From: JAOUGY01 sp963785075
GTDB lineage: Bacteria; Actinomycetota; Acidimicrobiia; Spongiisociales; ZC4RG35
Reading direction: 5' to 3'
Assembly (NCBI GenBank): GCA_963785075.1
Contig: CAWATW010000010.1
Span: forward strand, 186,001-250,000
DNA length: 64,000 nt
Shown here in pieces: positions 42,129 through 50,570 of this stretch. The notes under the pieces were generated by a model. It searched no databases. It saw nothing but the letters and a program-made list of their open reading frames with translations, and was not told where the DNA came from. The translations under genes were made by a program, and so were the position numbers. Position 1 is the first letter of the stretch. The number at the start of each line of letters is the position of its first letter.

Positions 42129-43653
42129 GCTTCGAGACGCCATCGACATGTTCGATCGGCTGGTGGCCGCCGCCGCCGATACCGCACCGCAAGCAGACGT
42201 GGAGCGCGCCGCCGCAGTTGCCCGGAGGGTGAGGAGTCGTCGCGGTTACGCCGGCTCCACGGTGGTGGTGGCCCTGGCCGGTGGTACCGGTTCTGGCAAG
42301 TCGAGCACGATCAACGCCCTTGCCGGAGAGGAGGTCGCTCGCAGCGGAGCCCTCCGGCCGACGACCTCCGACCCGCAGGCCTGGATCCCCGCCGATCCCG
42401 AAGCCGGACTCATCCGCCTTCTCGACGACGTCGGGATCACCGAGCGTGTCGGACAGGACCGCTTCGATTGGCTCGCGGTCATCGATCTCCCGGACACCGA
42501 CTCGGTTGTCATCGATCATCGGCAGACGGTGGCTCGACTGCTCCCCGAGGTCGACGTGGTGGTGTGGGTCCTCGACCCCGAGAAGTACCAGGACCGCGTC
42601 TTGCATCGTGATCATCTGGCGGCGTTGTCGGATTACGGCGACCAGTTTCTCTTCGTGCTGAACCAGATCGATCGGCTCACGGACACACAGGTGCCCGAGC
42701 TCGTGGCCGATCTCCGACGATCACTCGAAGCCGATGGGATCGTGGAGCCTGTGATCATTCCCACGGCAGCGGACCCGGCGGTCGGTCCGCCGATCGGGAT
42801 GGACGATCTGGTGCTGGCGCTGCGCGGGCTGGGAGAGACCAAGGCGGTGATTCATCGCAAGCTCGTGAAGGACCTCGAGGTGGCAGCGCGTGAACTGGCG
42901 CTGGCGGCGGGAGTCGAGGGTGGCCGGGGCACCGGCTTCGCCGCCGAGTGGGACAACGTCGTGAAGGACGTGTCGACCAGGATCACCGACGATGTGGCAG
43001 GCAGGCCGGTGCTTCAACGGGCAGCTCGAGCTGGTCGGTCGTCGCATCGGGCTGCGATGTCGCTGCTGCGACGGAGACGCAGTCCGGGCACGGTAGAGCT
43101 GTCGCGCCGTCCGAACTCGGGACCGGGCTCGCTCGCCGCGATCCGACGGCTCGACTCCTACGTGTCGGATCTCGCCGGCCGCGTAGAGGGCGATGTGGCG
43201 ATCGCAGTGAGGGCCGTGGGCGGCGAGATAGACGAAGCGGTCCTGGCTGCGGTCGATGCGGTTGCCTTCGGAGAGACCGTGTCGATTCCTGCGCCCCCCG
43301 GCTGGACCGCGGGTGTGGCGTGGTTCCGGCGGATCATGGCCCTCGTGGCTGTCGTAGGCGGTCTGTGGACGTTCGACGTGTTGCGGTCTGGCGACCCGCT
43401 GCTCGTGCCCGTTTCCGTCACCCTCGGAGCGCTACTCGCGGTCGTTCTCTCGGGCGCGATCGGCGCCGGTGTCGGCGGTCGAGACGCTGTGAAGGTGGTG
43501 TCCGATCAACGAGAGGCGATCACCCGGTCCGTCTCAAGAGAGATCGACCGGCGTCTGGGTCGTCCGCTCCGGGAGGTGCTCAGGAAGCGAGCCGGTGTGG
43601 CGGCCGCCCTGGCCGAATTCGAACTCGTGATGGTCGAGCTGGAGAACGGCTGA
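42121..43653 (+). CDS. Dynamin-like / HSR1-type GTPase, second of a pair
   Basis: This 510-residue protein has P-loop ALAGGTGSGKSS (51-62), DLPDTDSVV as G3 and the canonical LNQID as G4. The stalk is helical. About residues 395-445 contain two hydrophobic segments (IMALVAVVGGLWTFDVL and VSVTLGALLAVVLSGAIGAG) that form a membrane hairpin, followed by a basic helical end. It overlaps the first GTPase gene by eight bases. The two differ in length and in G4 motif, so they are probably a heteromeric pair, not a recent duplication. ATG 42121 is chosen because it fits the conserved start. Confidence 0.82.
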   Translation: MAELRDAIDMFDRLVAAAADTAPQADVERAAAVARRVRSRRGYAGSTVVVALAGGTGSGKSSTINALAGEEVARSGALRPTTSDPQAWIPADPEAGLIRLLDDVGITERVGQDRFDWLAVIDLPDTDSVVIDHRQTVARLLPEVDVVVWVLDPEKYQDRVLHRDHLAALSDYGDQFLFVLNQIDRLTDTQVPELVADLRRSLEADGIVEPVIIPTAADPAVGPPIGMDDLVLALRGLGETKAVIHRKLVKDLEVAARELALAAGVEGGRGTGFAAEWDNVVKDVSTRITDDVAGRPVLQRAARAGRSSHRAAMSLLRRRRSPGTVELSRRPNSGPGSLAAIRRLDSYVSDLAGRVEGDVAIAVRAVGGEIDEAVLAAVDAVAFGETVSIPAPPGWTAGVAWFRRIMALVAVVGGLWTFDVLRSGDPLLVPVSVTLGALLAVVLSGAIGAGVGGRDAVKVVSDQREAITRSVSREIDRRLGRPLREVLRKRAGVAAALAEFELVMVELENG

Positions 43654-43658
43654 AGCCC

Positions 43659-44588
43659 TCACCGACGGGGGCGTGGCACGGCCAGGGATATCGCATGTTC
43701 GATGAACCTAGCTTCGAGTGTCACGATCCCTCCGTAGATCTCACCGTCGGCCTGCATGGTCGTCGGATGACCCGAGCTCACCCGGAACGATTCGACCGCC
43801 GACCAGATCTCGAAGCCTTTGACCGACTCGAGGCCGCTCCGACCCATGGTGGCGCGCATCATGGACGGTGCCCTCCTCACCCGTAGCTGATCGACCACGA
43901 GCAACGTGATCGGATCGGGAGCGTGCGGTGACAGCCGCATCGGGGCACGTCCGAAGTACGTGTACGAGGGCCGGAACTGCGCCATGGCTCCGATGGCGAG
44001 GGTGGATCGTTCGCCTGCGTCGATGCGGAGCTCGGCGACTCGGTGTCCGATCTCCTTGCGGACCTGTGAGATCGCCGTCGTGAAGTAGTGCAGCGGCCCG
44101 AAGTCGCGTTTGCGTAGGGGATTCGACTCGGCGGCCTTGACGATGTCCGCGTCGGCCCCGACCCCCAGGGAGAACACCACGTTGCGATGGAGCGGACCCG
44201 AGGAGGTGTTCGCGGTGACCTCCAGCACGGGAATCGGCATGAACGCCGGATCCTCGGCGAGCATCCGGGCGGCCGACACCGCCCTCACCGGGATGTCGAC
44301 TTGGCGGGCCACGACGTTGGCAGTACCGCAGGGGATCACGCCCAGTTTGGTCGAGCTGCCTGCGAGGGATTGTGCGACATGGTGGATGATGCCGTCACCG
44401 CCCATCGCCGCAACCATGTCGACGCCGTCTGCAACGGCTTTCCCGGTGAGTTCCCTGGCGTGCTCCGCCGAGCTGGGCCACACCGCTTCGACGTCGAGTG
44501 ACTTGCCCAACGCCGCCACCACCCGACGGTGGAGTGGACGGGAAAAACCCGACGACGCCGGGTTGGCGACGAGAAGCACAGTCGACAT
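43659..44588 (-). CDS. Diacylglycerol kinase-family lipid kinase
   Basis: This 309-residue protein is of the YegS/DagK type. It has VLLVANPASSGFSRPLHRR, the ATP-binding AMGGDGIIHHVAQSL and the CGTANVVARQ segment. The Ile-His-His in place of Thr-Xxx-Asn/Glu in the GGDG motif is unusual but seen in some actinobacterial members. The C-terminal beta-sandwich has FRPSYTYFGRAPMRLSP and TTMQADGEIYG. Such enzymes phosphorylate diacylglycerol or related lipids, returning them to phospholipid synthesis. ATG 44588 is the first plausible start. It is divergent from the ADP-ribosylglycohydrolase-like gene, with TACCGT boxes on that side. Confidence 0.86.
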   Translation of the reverse strand: MSTVLLVANPASSGFSRPLHRRVVAALGKSLDVEAVWPSSAEHARELTGKAVADGVDMVAAMGGDGIIHHVAQSLAGSSTKLGVIPCGTANVVARQVDIPVRAVSAARMLAEDPAFMPIPVLEVTANTSSGPLHRNVVFSLGVGADADIVKAAESNPLRKRDFGPLHYFTTAISQVRKEIGHRVAELRIDAGERSTLAIGAMAQFRPSYTYFGRAPMRLSPHAPDPITLLVVDQLRVRRAPSMMRATMGRSGLESVKGFEIWSAVESFRVSSGHPTTMQADGEIYGGIVTLEARFIEHAISLAVPRPRR

Positions 44589-44599
44589 CCGGTGCAGGC

Positions 44600-44605
44600 T
44601 ACCGT
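44600..44605 (+). promoter_or_regulatory. Possible -10 box (TACCGT) of the ADP-ribosylglycohydrolase-like gene
   Basis: TACCGT ends eight bases before ATG 44614, with no ribosome site; leaderless pattern. Confidence 0.42.
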
Positions 44606-44613
44606 GTCGGGCA

Positions 44614-45654
44614 ATGACACGAACCGGTGGTGACCACACCCCCGCATCGCCGCCCTCGGTTGCGAGGTCGGGCCCGGGCGCCGAGCTCGAGCCGGCCCCT
44701 TCTGTGCCTTCCACCGCACTGCAGTCACTGATCGTCGACGAGGGTGTGGGCACCATGCTGGGCATGGCCATCGGCGATGTCGCCGCTCACCGTGATTCGT
44801 ATTCGTCTCGCACTCAGATCGGGACGATCATCGCCTATCACCTTCTCGAATCGGGTGACATCGATCGATCGGCCCTGGTCGAAGCGATCGTGGAACTCGG
44901 CCGGCCCGAAGACAGCGTGCTGACCGATCCCAGCCCCGAGCTCTCGGCGTGGATTCGGAGTGCGGTCGACGGGCTTGCGCTGGCGACGGCGATTCCCTCG
45001 TCGGAGGTGGCGACACGGGCTGTCCCGATCGGTGTGTGGTTCCGCGACGACGTCGACCGCCTGGTCTCTGCAGTGATCGAGTCGGTGCTCATCGAGAATC
45101 TGGATGCGGTGTCGGTGGTCACGGCCGTTGCCGTGGGTGGCGCCGTTGCGGGGTCGACCTTGGCCATGTCCGGCTGGGATCTCGTGCTGGCCGCTGCCGA
45201 GACCGTCGATCGTGGGCTCGGGGCCATGTCGGATCGCACCGTCTCGAACTTCGATCGTGCCGCCGGCGTGTCTCGGGGGTTGCGCGGAGTCCGTTCGATG
45301 ATCGATCAGCCGATCGAAGAGATCGTTCACGCCCTCGGTGACCTCCCTGATGCGATCCGGCCACCGTTGGCCGCGATCGTGGCTTCGGCAGACCCGGCCG
45401 GGACTCCGCCTTTGATCATCGAGGCGGCGGCCAAGATCGGCGTCGACGCCGCCGTGGTCTCCGGCTCGATCCTCGGCGCCCGACTCGGTCTGAGGCGGTG
45501 GCCATGGCGGGTTCCGAACGAGACCTGGTTCGCCGAGATCGGAAGGCGCCTCGTTCGTCATGAGCGTGAGGTTCGTGACCTTCCGATACCGAGATCCGTG
45601 GAGGCCAGAATGCAACGGGACGCGCCCGTCGACCCGGTCGGTGAGATCACCTGA
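44614..45654 (+). CDS. ADP-ribosylglycohydrolase-like protein without metal ligands
   Basis: This 346-residue protein has the fold pattern of ADP-ribosylglycohydrolases (ARH). It has VGTMLGMAIGDVAAH (about 45-59) in place of the first ARH motif, then the DTQ-like DSYSSRTQIGTIIAYHLL and a later glycine-rich VTAVAVGGAVAGSTLAMSG. True ARH enzymes have an Asp-Asp-Thr here and a GGDxDT further on to bind two magnesium ions. Those acids are missing in both places, so this is probably a non-catalytic relative. Its N-terminal 25 residues are disordered (Pro/Ser-rich). Convergent with the UMF1 transporter. Confidence 0.68.
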   Translation: MTRTGGDHTPASPPSVARSGPGAELEPAPSVPSTALQSLIVDEGVGTMLGMAIGDVAAHRDSYSSRTQIGTIIAYHLLESGDIDRSALVEAIVELGRPEDSVLTDPSPELSAWIRSAVDGLALATAIPSSEVATRAVPIGVWFRDDVDRLVSAVIESVLIENLDAVSVVTAVAVGGAVAGSTLAMSGWDLVLAAAETVDRGLGAMSDRTVSNFDRAAGVSRGLRGVRSMIDQPIEEIVHALGDLPDAIRPPLAAIVASADPAGTPPLIIEAAAKIGVDAAVVSGSILGARLGLRRWPWRVPNETWFAEIGRRLVRHEREVRDLPIPRSVEARMQRDAPVDPVGEIT

Positions 45655-45657
45655 CGG

Positions 45658-46899
45658 TCAACCGAGGTCGTCGGACCACTCGCGCCATGCGTCGTCCACC
45701 CCATGCAACACGATCCACCCTGCAGCGATGAACAGGCCGAGTGTTCCGAGCGCGGCGGTGCGGCCCCACTGCAAGACGTCCACGATCAGAGCCCACACCA
45801 ACGGGCCGAGCACGGTTGCGAATCGACCCACCGTGGCGTACAGACCGTAGAACTCACCCAGGTGCCGAGGCGGTGCCACCCGAGTCATGATCACCCGGTC
45901 GGAGGCCCACGTTCCTCCCAGTGCGAATCCGCCGACGGCGCCGATCAGCCACACCAGACCGGTGAGGTCGGCGATCGCCGCCGCCACCCCGAGCCCGATT
46001 GCGCCGACCCACATGGCCAGGACGATCTGCAGCACCCGCTTGGGTCCGATGCGTTCCACCATGGCGCCCCCCACAAAACCACCGAAGATCGCCGTGAGGA
46101 TGGCGATCGCCAGCAGGTTGCGCGAGCCGGCCCGATCCAGACCGAGTTCTTCGATGGCGAAGATCGTGAGGAAACCCCCGATGAGGGTGTTGATCGCATC
46201 GGTGTACAGAAAGCGCGAGATGAGGAAGCGCAACAGGTCGGGATACTGCGCGGCACGGCGCCACGAGTGGGCAAGGTCCACCACCACCTTCCGGAGCGCA
46301 GGGGGAGGCGACGTGTGATGCGCCGGCTCCCGGATGAGCACGAACGCCGGAATGGAGAACACCAGGAATCCGAGTGCGAGCAGGCGAAAGGCGGTGACAT
46401 GGCTCCAGCCCATGACGTCGAGCGCCACTGCGCCGATCCCCAGCCCGATGAACGATCCGACGTACCCCACTCCGACGCCGATCCCCGAGACTCGTCCTTG
46501 CGTCGCCGGTGTGCTCACGTCCGGCAAGAGTGCGTCGTACAGCACAGACCCGGTGTTGACTGCGATGAGCGCAAAGCCCAGCGCGATGAAAGTGACTGCG
46601 ATGGGTTCGAGGCCGAGCAGAGAGGTGGCGGCTATGGCAGCCAGGGTCGTTGCCATGAGCCCTGGCACGCGACGTCCGATCGCATCGCTACGAGCGCCGA
46701 TCCAAGGTGCCAGGAAGATGACGGCGATCCCCGCCGACGCCACCACGATCGACAGCCGGCTGTCGGGTATTCCCCGGCTGGTGAGCCAGTCGGGGAAGTA
46801 GAGCCCGACCACTCCGAGGGCGAAGATCGTGTTGGCGAGATCGTACGTGACCCACGCCGCAGTCGCCGATCGTGCCGGCCCGTCTGCGGCTGGTGACAC
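45658..46899 (-). CDS. UMF1/Atg22-type MFS transporter
   Basis: This 413-residue protein has twelve membrane segments. It starts with AAWVTYDLANTIFALGVVGL (UMF1/Atg22 signature: an aromatic-rich ASYDxANTxxA segment), APWIGARSDAIGRRVP as the MFS loop 2-3 motif, and DALLPDVSTPATQGRVSGIG. The C-half has an ISRFLYTDAINTLIGGFLTI helix pair. The family includes yeast vacuolar amino-acid exporters; bacterial members are uncharacterised. Its substrate is unknown. A second UMF1-type transporter lies at 55709-57245. Confidence 0.86.
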   Translation of the reverse strand: MSPAADGPARSATAAWVTYDLANTIFALGVVGLYFPDWLTSRGIPDSRLSIVVASAGIAVIFLAPWIGARSDAIGRRVPGLMATTLAAIAATSLLGLEPIAVTFIALGFALIAVNTGSVLYDALLPDVSTPATQGRVSGIGVGVGYVGSFIGLGIGAVALDVMGWSHVTAFRLLALGFLVFSIPAFVLIREPAHHTSPPPALRKVVVDLAHSWRRAAQYPDLLRFLISRFLYTDAINTLIGGFLTIFAIEELGLDRAGSRNLLAIAILTAIFGGFVGGAMVERIGPKRVLQIVLAMWVGAIGLGVAAAIADLTGLVWLIGAVGGFALGGTWASDRVIMTRVAPPRHLGEFYGLYATVGRFATVLGPLVWALIVDVLQWGRTAALGTLGLFIAAGWIVLHGVDDAWREWSDDLG

Positions 46900-46904
46900 C
46901 CGGC

Positions 46905-47978
46905 TCAGAAGGTCACCGCGACGGAGATCAGCTCTTCGTGCCCGAGCAGACCGGCGGTGGCCTGGATCGCCCGGTTCGCTTCGGGCAACGGGAACTGGTG
47001 GCTCACCAGATCATCGATCCGGGGATCGGTTTCCAGCTGCGTTGCAGCCCAGCGGTAGGCGGACGTCGAGGCTCCGAGGGCTCCGCGAACTGCGAGTTGT
47101 TTGGCCACGATCACGTCCGAGAAGAACTGGGGAAGAGGGCGGTTGCCCTTGGTGGAAGCGAGAACGACCGAGCCGCCCGACCGCACCAGGTCGAACGACG
47201 TGTATATCGCTTCGGGATCGTCTGATGTCACGTCGATCACGATGTCGGGCCGGGTTCCGAGACTGTTGGCGACGGCGACGCCGAGGTCCTCCACCGACAC
47301 ATCCACCGTGAGATCGGCACCCATTCGTCGGGCGAGATCCAGACGATCGGAATCGACGTCGAGCCCGCTCATCCCGATCCAGCCGGCCCCAGCCGATTGC
47401 GCTGCCAGCAGGCACGCCAGCCCTCGGGGCCCGGGGCCCAGTATCAACACGCTGTCTCCCGGTTCGAGATTCGGCAACTCCACCGCCCACGTCCAGCCAT
47501 GGGCGAGCGGATGGGCGAAGGTCGCGACTTCTGCCGGGGTGTCGTCGCCGATTGCGTGGAGCCGTGCATGCGGGTCGATGTAGAGGCGCTCTGCCAGTCC
47601 ACCCCAGAGCCCCGGCGGCTCGGTCGATGGGAGGCTTCCGTACACGTTGTGCGGGCGGCGGAACGTGCAGGAAGCGAGTCCGTTGAGACACGAAGTACAT
47701 CGTTCGCATCGGATGACGGGCTCGATGAGGACCCTGGTGCCGATGGGGAGAGTCACGGAGTCGTCGAGGTGTTCCGCAATGCGGCCCACCACCTGTTGTC
47801 CCGGGATGAGCGGGTAGACGAGGTCGCGTCGATCACCGCGCCAGGCCTGCACTTCGGCCCCGGACAGGCCGGTCGCTTCGACGGCTAGCCATCCACCGGT
47901 CGCAGCCGAACGCGCCGACAGACGGGTTGCGGCGAGCCGGCGAGGCTCCACCAACATCATCGCCTTCACGTCAGACAC
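46905..47978 (-). CDS. Zinc-type MDR dehydrogenase lacking catalytic zinc ligands
   Basis: About 357 residues of a medium-chain dehydrogenase/reductase. The structural-zinc loop CERCTSCLNGLASC is intact. So is the Rossmann part (SVLILGPGPRGLACLLAAQ and GMSGLDVDSDRLDLARRMG). At the catalytic zinc site, the usual Cys of the CG(I/V)CGTD motif is Gly-Leu-Ser-Gly and the GHE motif is GQQ (VYPLIPGQQVVG). Zinc catalysis therefore seems lost, and the protein may be a non-zinc reductase. GTG 47978 is the likely start (others at 48008 and within). It is followed, on the same strand, by the UMF1 transporter six bases later. Confidence 0.8.
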   Translation of the reverse strand: MSDVKAMMLVEPRRLAATRLSARSAATGGWLAVEATGLSGAEVQAWRGDRRDLVYPLIPGQQVVGRIAEHLDDSVTLPIGTRVLIEPVIRCERCTSCLNGLASCTFRRPHNVYGSLPSTEPPGLWGGLAERLYIDPHARLHAIGDDTPAEVATFAHPLAHGWTWAVELPNLEPGDSVLILGPGPRGLACLLAAQSAGAGWIGMSGLDVDSDRLDLARRMGADLTVDVSVEDLGVAVANSLGTRPDIVIDVTSDDPEAIYTSFDLVRSGGSVVLASTKGNRPLPQFFSDVIVAKQLAVRGALGASTSAYRWAATQLETDPRIDDLVSHQFPLPEANRAIQATAGLLGHEELISVAVTF

Positions 47979-48014
47979 GGCCACCCCCGACCCTTGGCTT
48001 CCCCCCACCGAAGA

Positions 48015-49208
48015 TCAACGCAGCAGATCTTGGACGCGTTGCAGCCCTCTCACCAAATCCGTTTCACCCAGCGCATAGCTGAAGCGTGCGTATCCCGGTG
48101 CACCGAAGGCTTCACCGGGGACGGCTGCAACCTCGGCTTCGTCGAGGAGGACCGCGCACAGGTCCATGCTCGATTCGATCCGCCGCCCGGCGATCTCGGT
48201 CCCCAACATGCCCCGGAAGTCCGGGAAGCAATAGAAGGCCCCACCGGGTTCGACACATGTGACGCCCTCGATGGAGTCGAGCATCTCGTGCATGAGGTGA
48301 CGCCGGTGGGCGAACGCCGAGCGCATCTCGTACACCGGCTCCATCGGTCCCGTGAGAGCGGCCAGTGCAGCCCGCTGGCTCACGTTGGCGACGTTCGAGG
48401 TCGCATGTGATTGCAGGTTGGCGGCCGCCTTCACGACATCGGCGGGCCCGATCATCCATCCGACCCGCCATCCCGTCATCGCAAACGTCTTCGCCACGCC
48501 GTTGACGATCACCCAACGGTCTTCGAGCGCCGGCGCCACCTCGGGCAGCGATGTGAAGACGGTGTCGCCATAGACGAGGTGCTGATAGATCTCGTCGGTC
48601 ATCACCCACACACCGTTGGCGCCCGCCCATTCACCGATGGCGGCCGTCTCGTCAGGCGTATAGACGGCGCCCGTCGGGTTGGATGGTGAAACGAATACGA
48701 GGACCTTGGTCTTGTCGGTCTTCGCAGCTTCGAGCTGGTCGACGGTCACCTTGAACCCGGCATCGGACTCGGTCGAGATCGGAACCGAGACGCCACCGGC
48801 GAGCTGAACGGCTTCGGGATAGGTCACCCAGTACGGGGCCGGGATGAGCACTTCGTCGCCGTCGTCGACGAGAGCGGCGAAGGTCTGGAACACGGCCTGT
48901 TTGCCACCGTTGGTGATGAGCACCTGCTTCATCGGGTCGACCGCAGGGCCTCCGTCGCGCTCGGTCACCATCGCCACCGCGTCTCGCAGCTCCGGGAGCC
49001 CGGCGTTGGCGGAGTACTTGTGGTTCTTCGGGTCACTGCACGCCAGCTCGGCGGCTTCCACGATGTGGGCAGGCGTCGGGAAGTCCGGTTCGCCCGCTCC
49101 GTAGGAGATCACGTCGCGGCCCGAGGCCTTGAGCTCACGGGCTCGGTTGCTGATGGCCATGGTCGCCGATTCGGCGATTGCTCCGACCCTGTGCGAGATA
49201 CGCGCCAT
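48015..49208 (-). CDS. Class I aspartate/aromatic aminotransferase
   Basis: This 397-residue PLP enzyme has DVISYGAGEPDFPTP, ITNGGKQAVFQTFAALVD, PYWVTYPEAVQLAGG, the PLP site VFVSPSNPTGAVYTP with its Asn, and the PLP lysine motif VNGVAKTFAMTGWRVGWM. An Arg near the C-terminus (YARFSYA) binds the alpha-carboxylate. This pattern fits AspC-type aspartate aminotransferases. ATG 49208 begins the family match; the residues further upstream are non-coding. It is 36 bases upstream of the MDR dehydrogenase gene. Confidence 0.92.
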   Translation of the reverse strand: MARISHRVGAIAESATMAISNRARELKASGRDVISYGAGEPDFPTPAHIVEAAELACSDPKNHKYSANAGLPELRDAVAMVTERDGGPAVDPMKQVLITNGGKQAVFQTFAALVDDGDEVLIPAPYWVTYPEAVQLAGGVSVPISTESDAGFKVTVDQLEAAKTDKTKVLVFVSPSNPTGAVYTPDETAAIGEWAGANGVWVMTDEIYQHLVYGDTVFTSLPEVAPALEDRWVIVNGVAKTFAMTGWRVGWMIGPADVVKAAANLQSHATSNVANVSQRAALAALTGPMEPVYEMRSAFAHRRHLMHEMLDSIEGVTCVEPGGAFYCFPDFRGMLGTEIAGRRIESSMDLCAVLLDEAEVAAVPGEAFGAPGYARFSYALGETDLVRGLQRVQDLLR

Positions 49209-49261
49209 TGTGCTGGGCTCCAGATCGACTTGGCGCGACGTTAGCGCCGGGTGATGGGGGC

Positions 49262-49885
49262 TCAGTCCGGGTGAGCCGCGAATCGCAGCCACGCCGATGG
49301 CCGGTATCGGGTCGTCGACCATGTCGTGAGTTCGGCGATCGGATCGAGTAGAGCCACCGGTGATGTGCCGGTCGCGGCGAGGCATTCGACACCACGTTCG
49401 GTCGTCCACAGCCCCTGGGCCGACCAGGCTGCCACCGGGATCAGACACCGGGTCGCTGTGGCAGGATCACCCACCTCCGTGATCGCACCGAGGTCGTCGA
49501 GGCCTCGAGCCACGGAGCCCGATGCCACTCGCACCAAGGGGACCTCAGCCTTCATGCTCGAGATCGACTCGATAACGGCTCTCGTGGCTCGGCCCATCGA
49601 CAGGACCCCGATCGACTCCGCTTCGACGAGGCGTAACGCCAGATGATCGATCCAGGCCGTGTCTCGGATCTCCAGGCTCACATCGTGGAGGCTCTTGCCA
49701 TGGACCACCACGGATTCGGCCAGCCACAGAGCCGGGGCAGTGTCCGATCGTGCCTCGGACACCTCGAGCAGCGTCGACGTCCGGACTCCATCCGGCAGCT
49801 CCCTGAGAAGGTCGACCAACTCGAGGAGCCGGCTACGGACGTCTGACCACGGCGCCGACGCCAAGGACGATATGGCGGGATTCAA
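49262..49885 (-). CDS. Conserved hypothetical protein, possibly eIF2B/MTRI-fold
   Basis: This 207-residue protein has an N-terminal helical part (SDVRSRLLELVDLLRELPD) and a Rossmann-like C-half with IGVLSMGRATRAVIESI, VPLVRVASGSVARGL, LIPVAAWSAQGLWTTERG and VALLDPIAEL. This order of strands loosely resembles the eIF2B/ribose-1,5-bisphosphate isomerase fold, but the catalytic Cys and Asp are not evident. It is probably a small sugar-phosphate-binding or pseudoenzyme protein. I am not confident of the family. It lies upstream of the aminotransferase on the same strand and may be co-transcribed. Confidence 0.6.
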   Translation of the reverse strand: MNPAISSLASAPWSDVRSRLLELVDLLRELPDGVRTSTLLEVSEARSDTAPALWLAESVVVHGKSLHDVSLEIRDTAWIDHLALRLVEAESIGVLSMGRATRAVIESISSMKAEVPLVRVASGSVARGLDDLGAITEVGDPATATRCLIPVAAWSAQGLWTTERGVECLAATGTSPVALLDPIAELTTWSTTRYRPSAWLRFAAHPD

Positions 49886-49895
49886 AGCGAGATGA

Positions 49896-49923
49896 GGTGG
49901 GATGCCCGGGTGGGCACCCCACC
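49896..49923 (-). terminator. Terminator after the LEA-like gene
   Basis: GGTGGG (49896-49901) pairs with CCCACC (49918-49923), and TGCCC with GGGCA inside, leaving a short loop and one mismatch. It lies 12 bases past the stop of the LEA-like gene and ends that unit before the next minus-strand gene. Confidence 0.7.
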
Positions 49924-49934
49924 GGTCTCAGGCA

Positions 49935-50390
49935 TCAGTTTCCGTCGACAGCGTCCTTCGCCGCGTCGGTGGCGTCTTCGGCCGCATCCTGGGCGGCATC
50001 GGCTGCGTCGGTGGCGGCTTCGGGCGCTTCGCTGGCACTGTCGGCAGCGTCCGCGGCAGCTTCCTTGGCGCTGTCGGCGGCATCGGCGGAAGCGTCCTTG
50101 GCGTCTGCGGCAGCTTCCTTCACCGAGTCGGCGGCGGCCGCGCCCTCGCCTCGCATGTCGCCCACCTTGTCCTCGACCTTGTCCCAGGCCTCGGTGGCGG
50201 CTTCCTTCACCTTGCCGGCGGCTTCCTTCGCCTCACCGACGGCCTTGTCCATCATCGGCTTGGCCTTCTCGCCGAGTTCGCCGGCTTCTTCCTTCACCTT
50301 TTCGACCATCGGCTTGGCCTTCTCGGCAAGGTCTCCGGCCTCTTCCTTCGCTCGGCCGAAGAGCTTCTTCAGCGTGTCACCTAGTCCCAT
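49935..50390 (-). CDS. LEA-like Ala/Lys/Glu repeat protein
   Basis: This 151-residue protein is made of about ten amphipathic repeats with Ala-Lys-Glu-rich 11-residue periodicity: FGRAKEEAGDLAEKAKPMVE, KVKEEAGELGEKAKPMMDK, then Asp/Ala-rich segments SVKEAAADAKDASADAADSA. It has no aromatic core apart from one Trp. The first half is basic-acidic mixed and the second half is strongly acidic, so it is highly charged and probably unfolded. Such proteins (LEA group 3-like, also similar to CsbD/Apolipoprotein-type repeats) protect membranes and proteins during desiccation or freezing. GGAGAA precedes ATG 50390. A terminator follows. Confidence 0.78.
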   Translation of the reverse strand: MGLGDTLKKLFGRAKEEAGDLAEKAKPMVEKVKEEAGELGEKAKPMMDKAVGEAKEAAGKVKEAATEAWDKVEDKVGDMRGEGAAAADSVKEAAADAKDASADAADSAKEAAADAADSASEAPEAATDAADAAQDAAEDATDAAKDAVDGN

Positions 50391-50570
50391 GGGTTCTCCA
50401 TTCGTTCAGCTCCCTTGACGCGATGTTAGTTACGGGCTGATCCGCCCACGTCGAGGGGACGGGCCGGTGTTCCGATTCGAGAAGATTCCGTGACGACCCG
50501 ATGACATCCGGCTCTGGGAGGCGGCCGTAGGTGACAGGACAATGATCGTTGGAGGATCGAGGAGGGCATT

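Noticed and set aside
49940..50380. Repetitive sequence that might be a tandem DNA repeat or CRISPR-like array
   Set aside because: The periodicity is at protein level in the LEA-like gene, the units are imperfect and there are no spacers.
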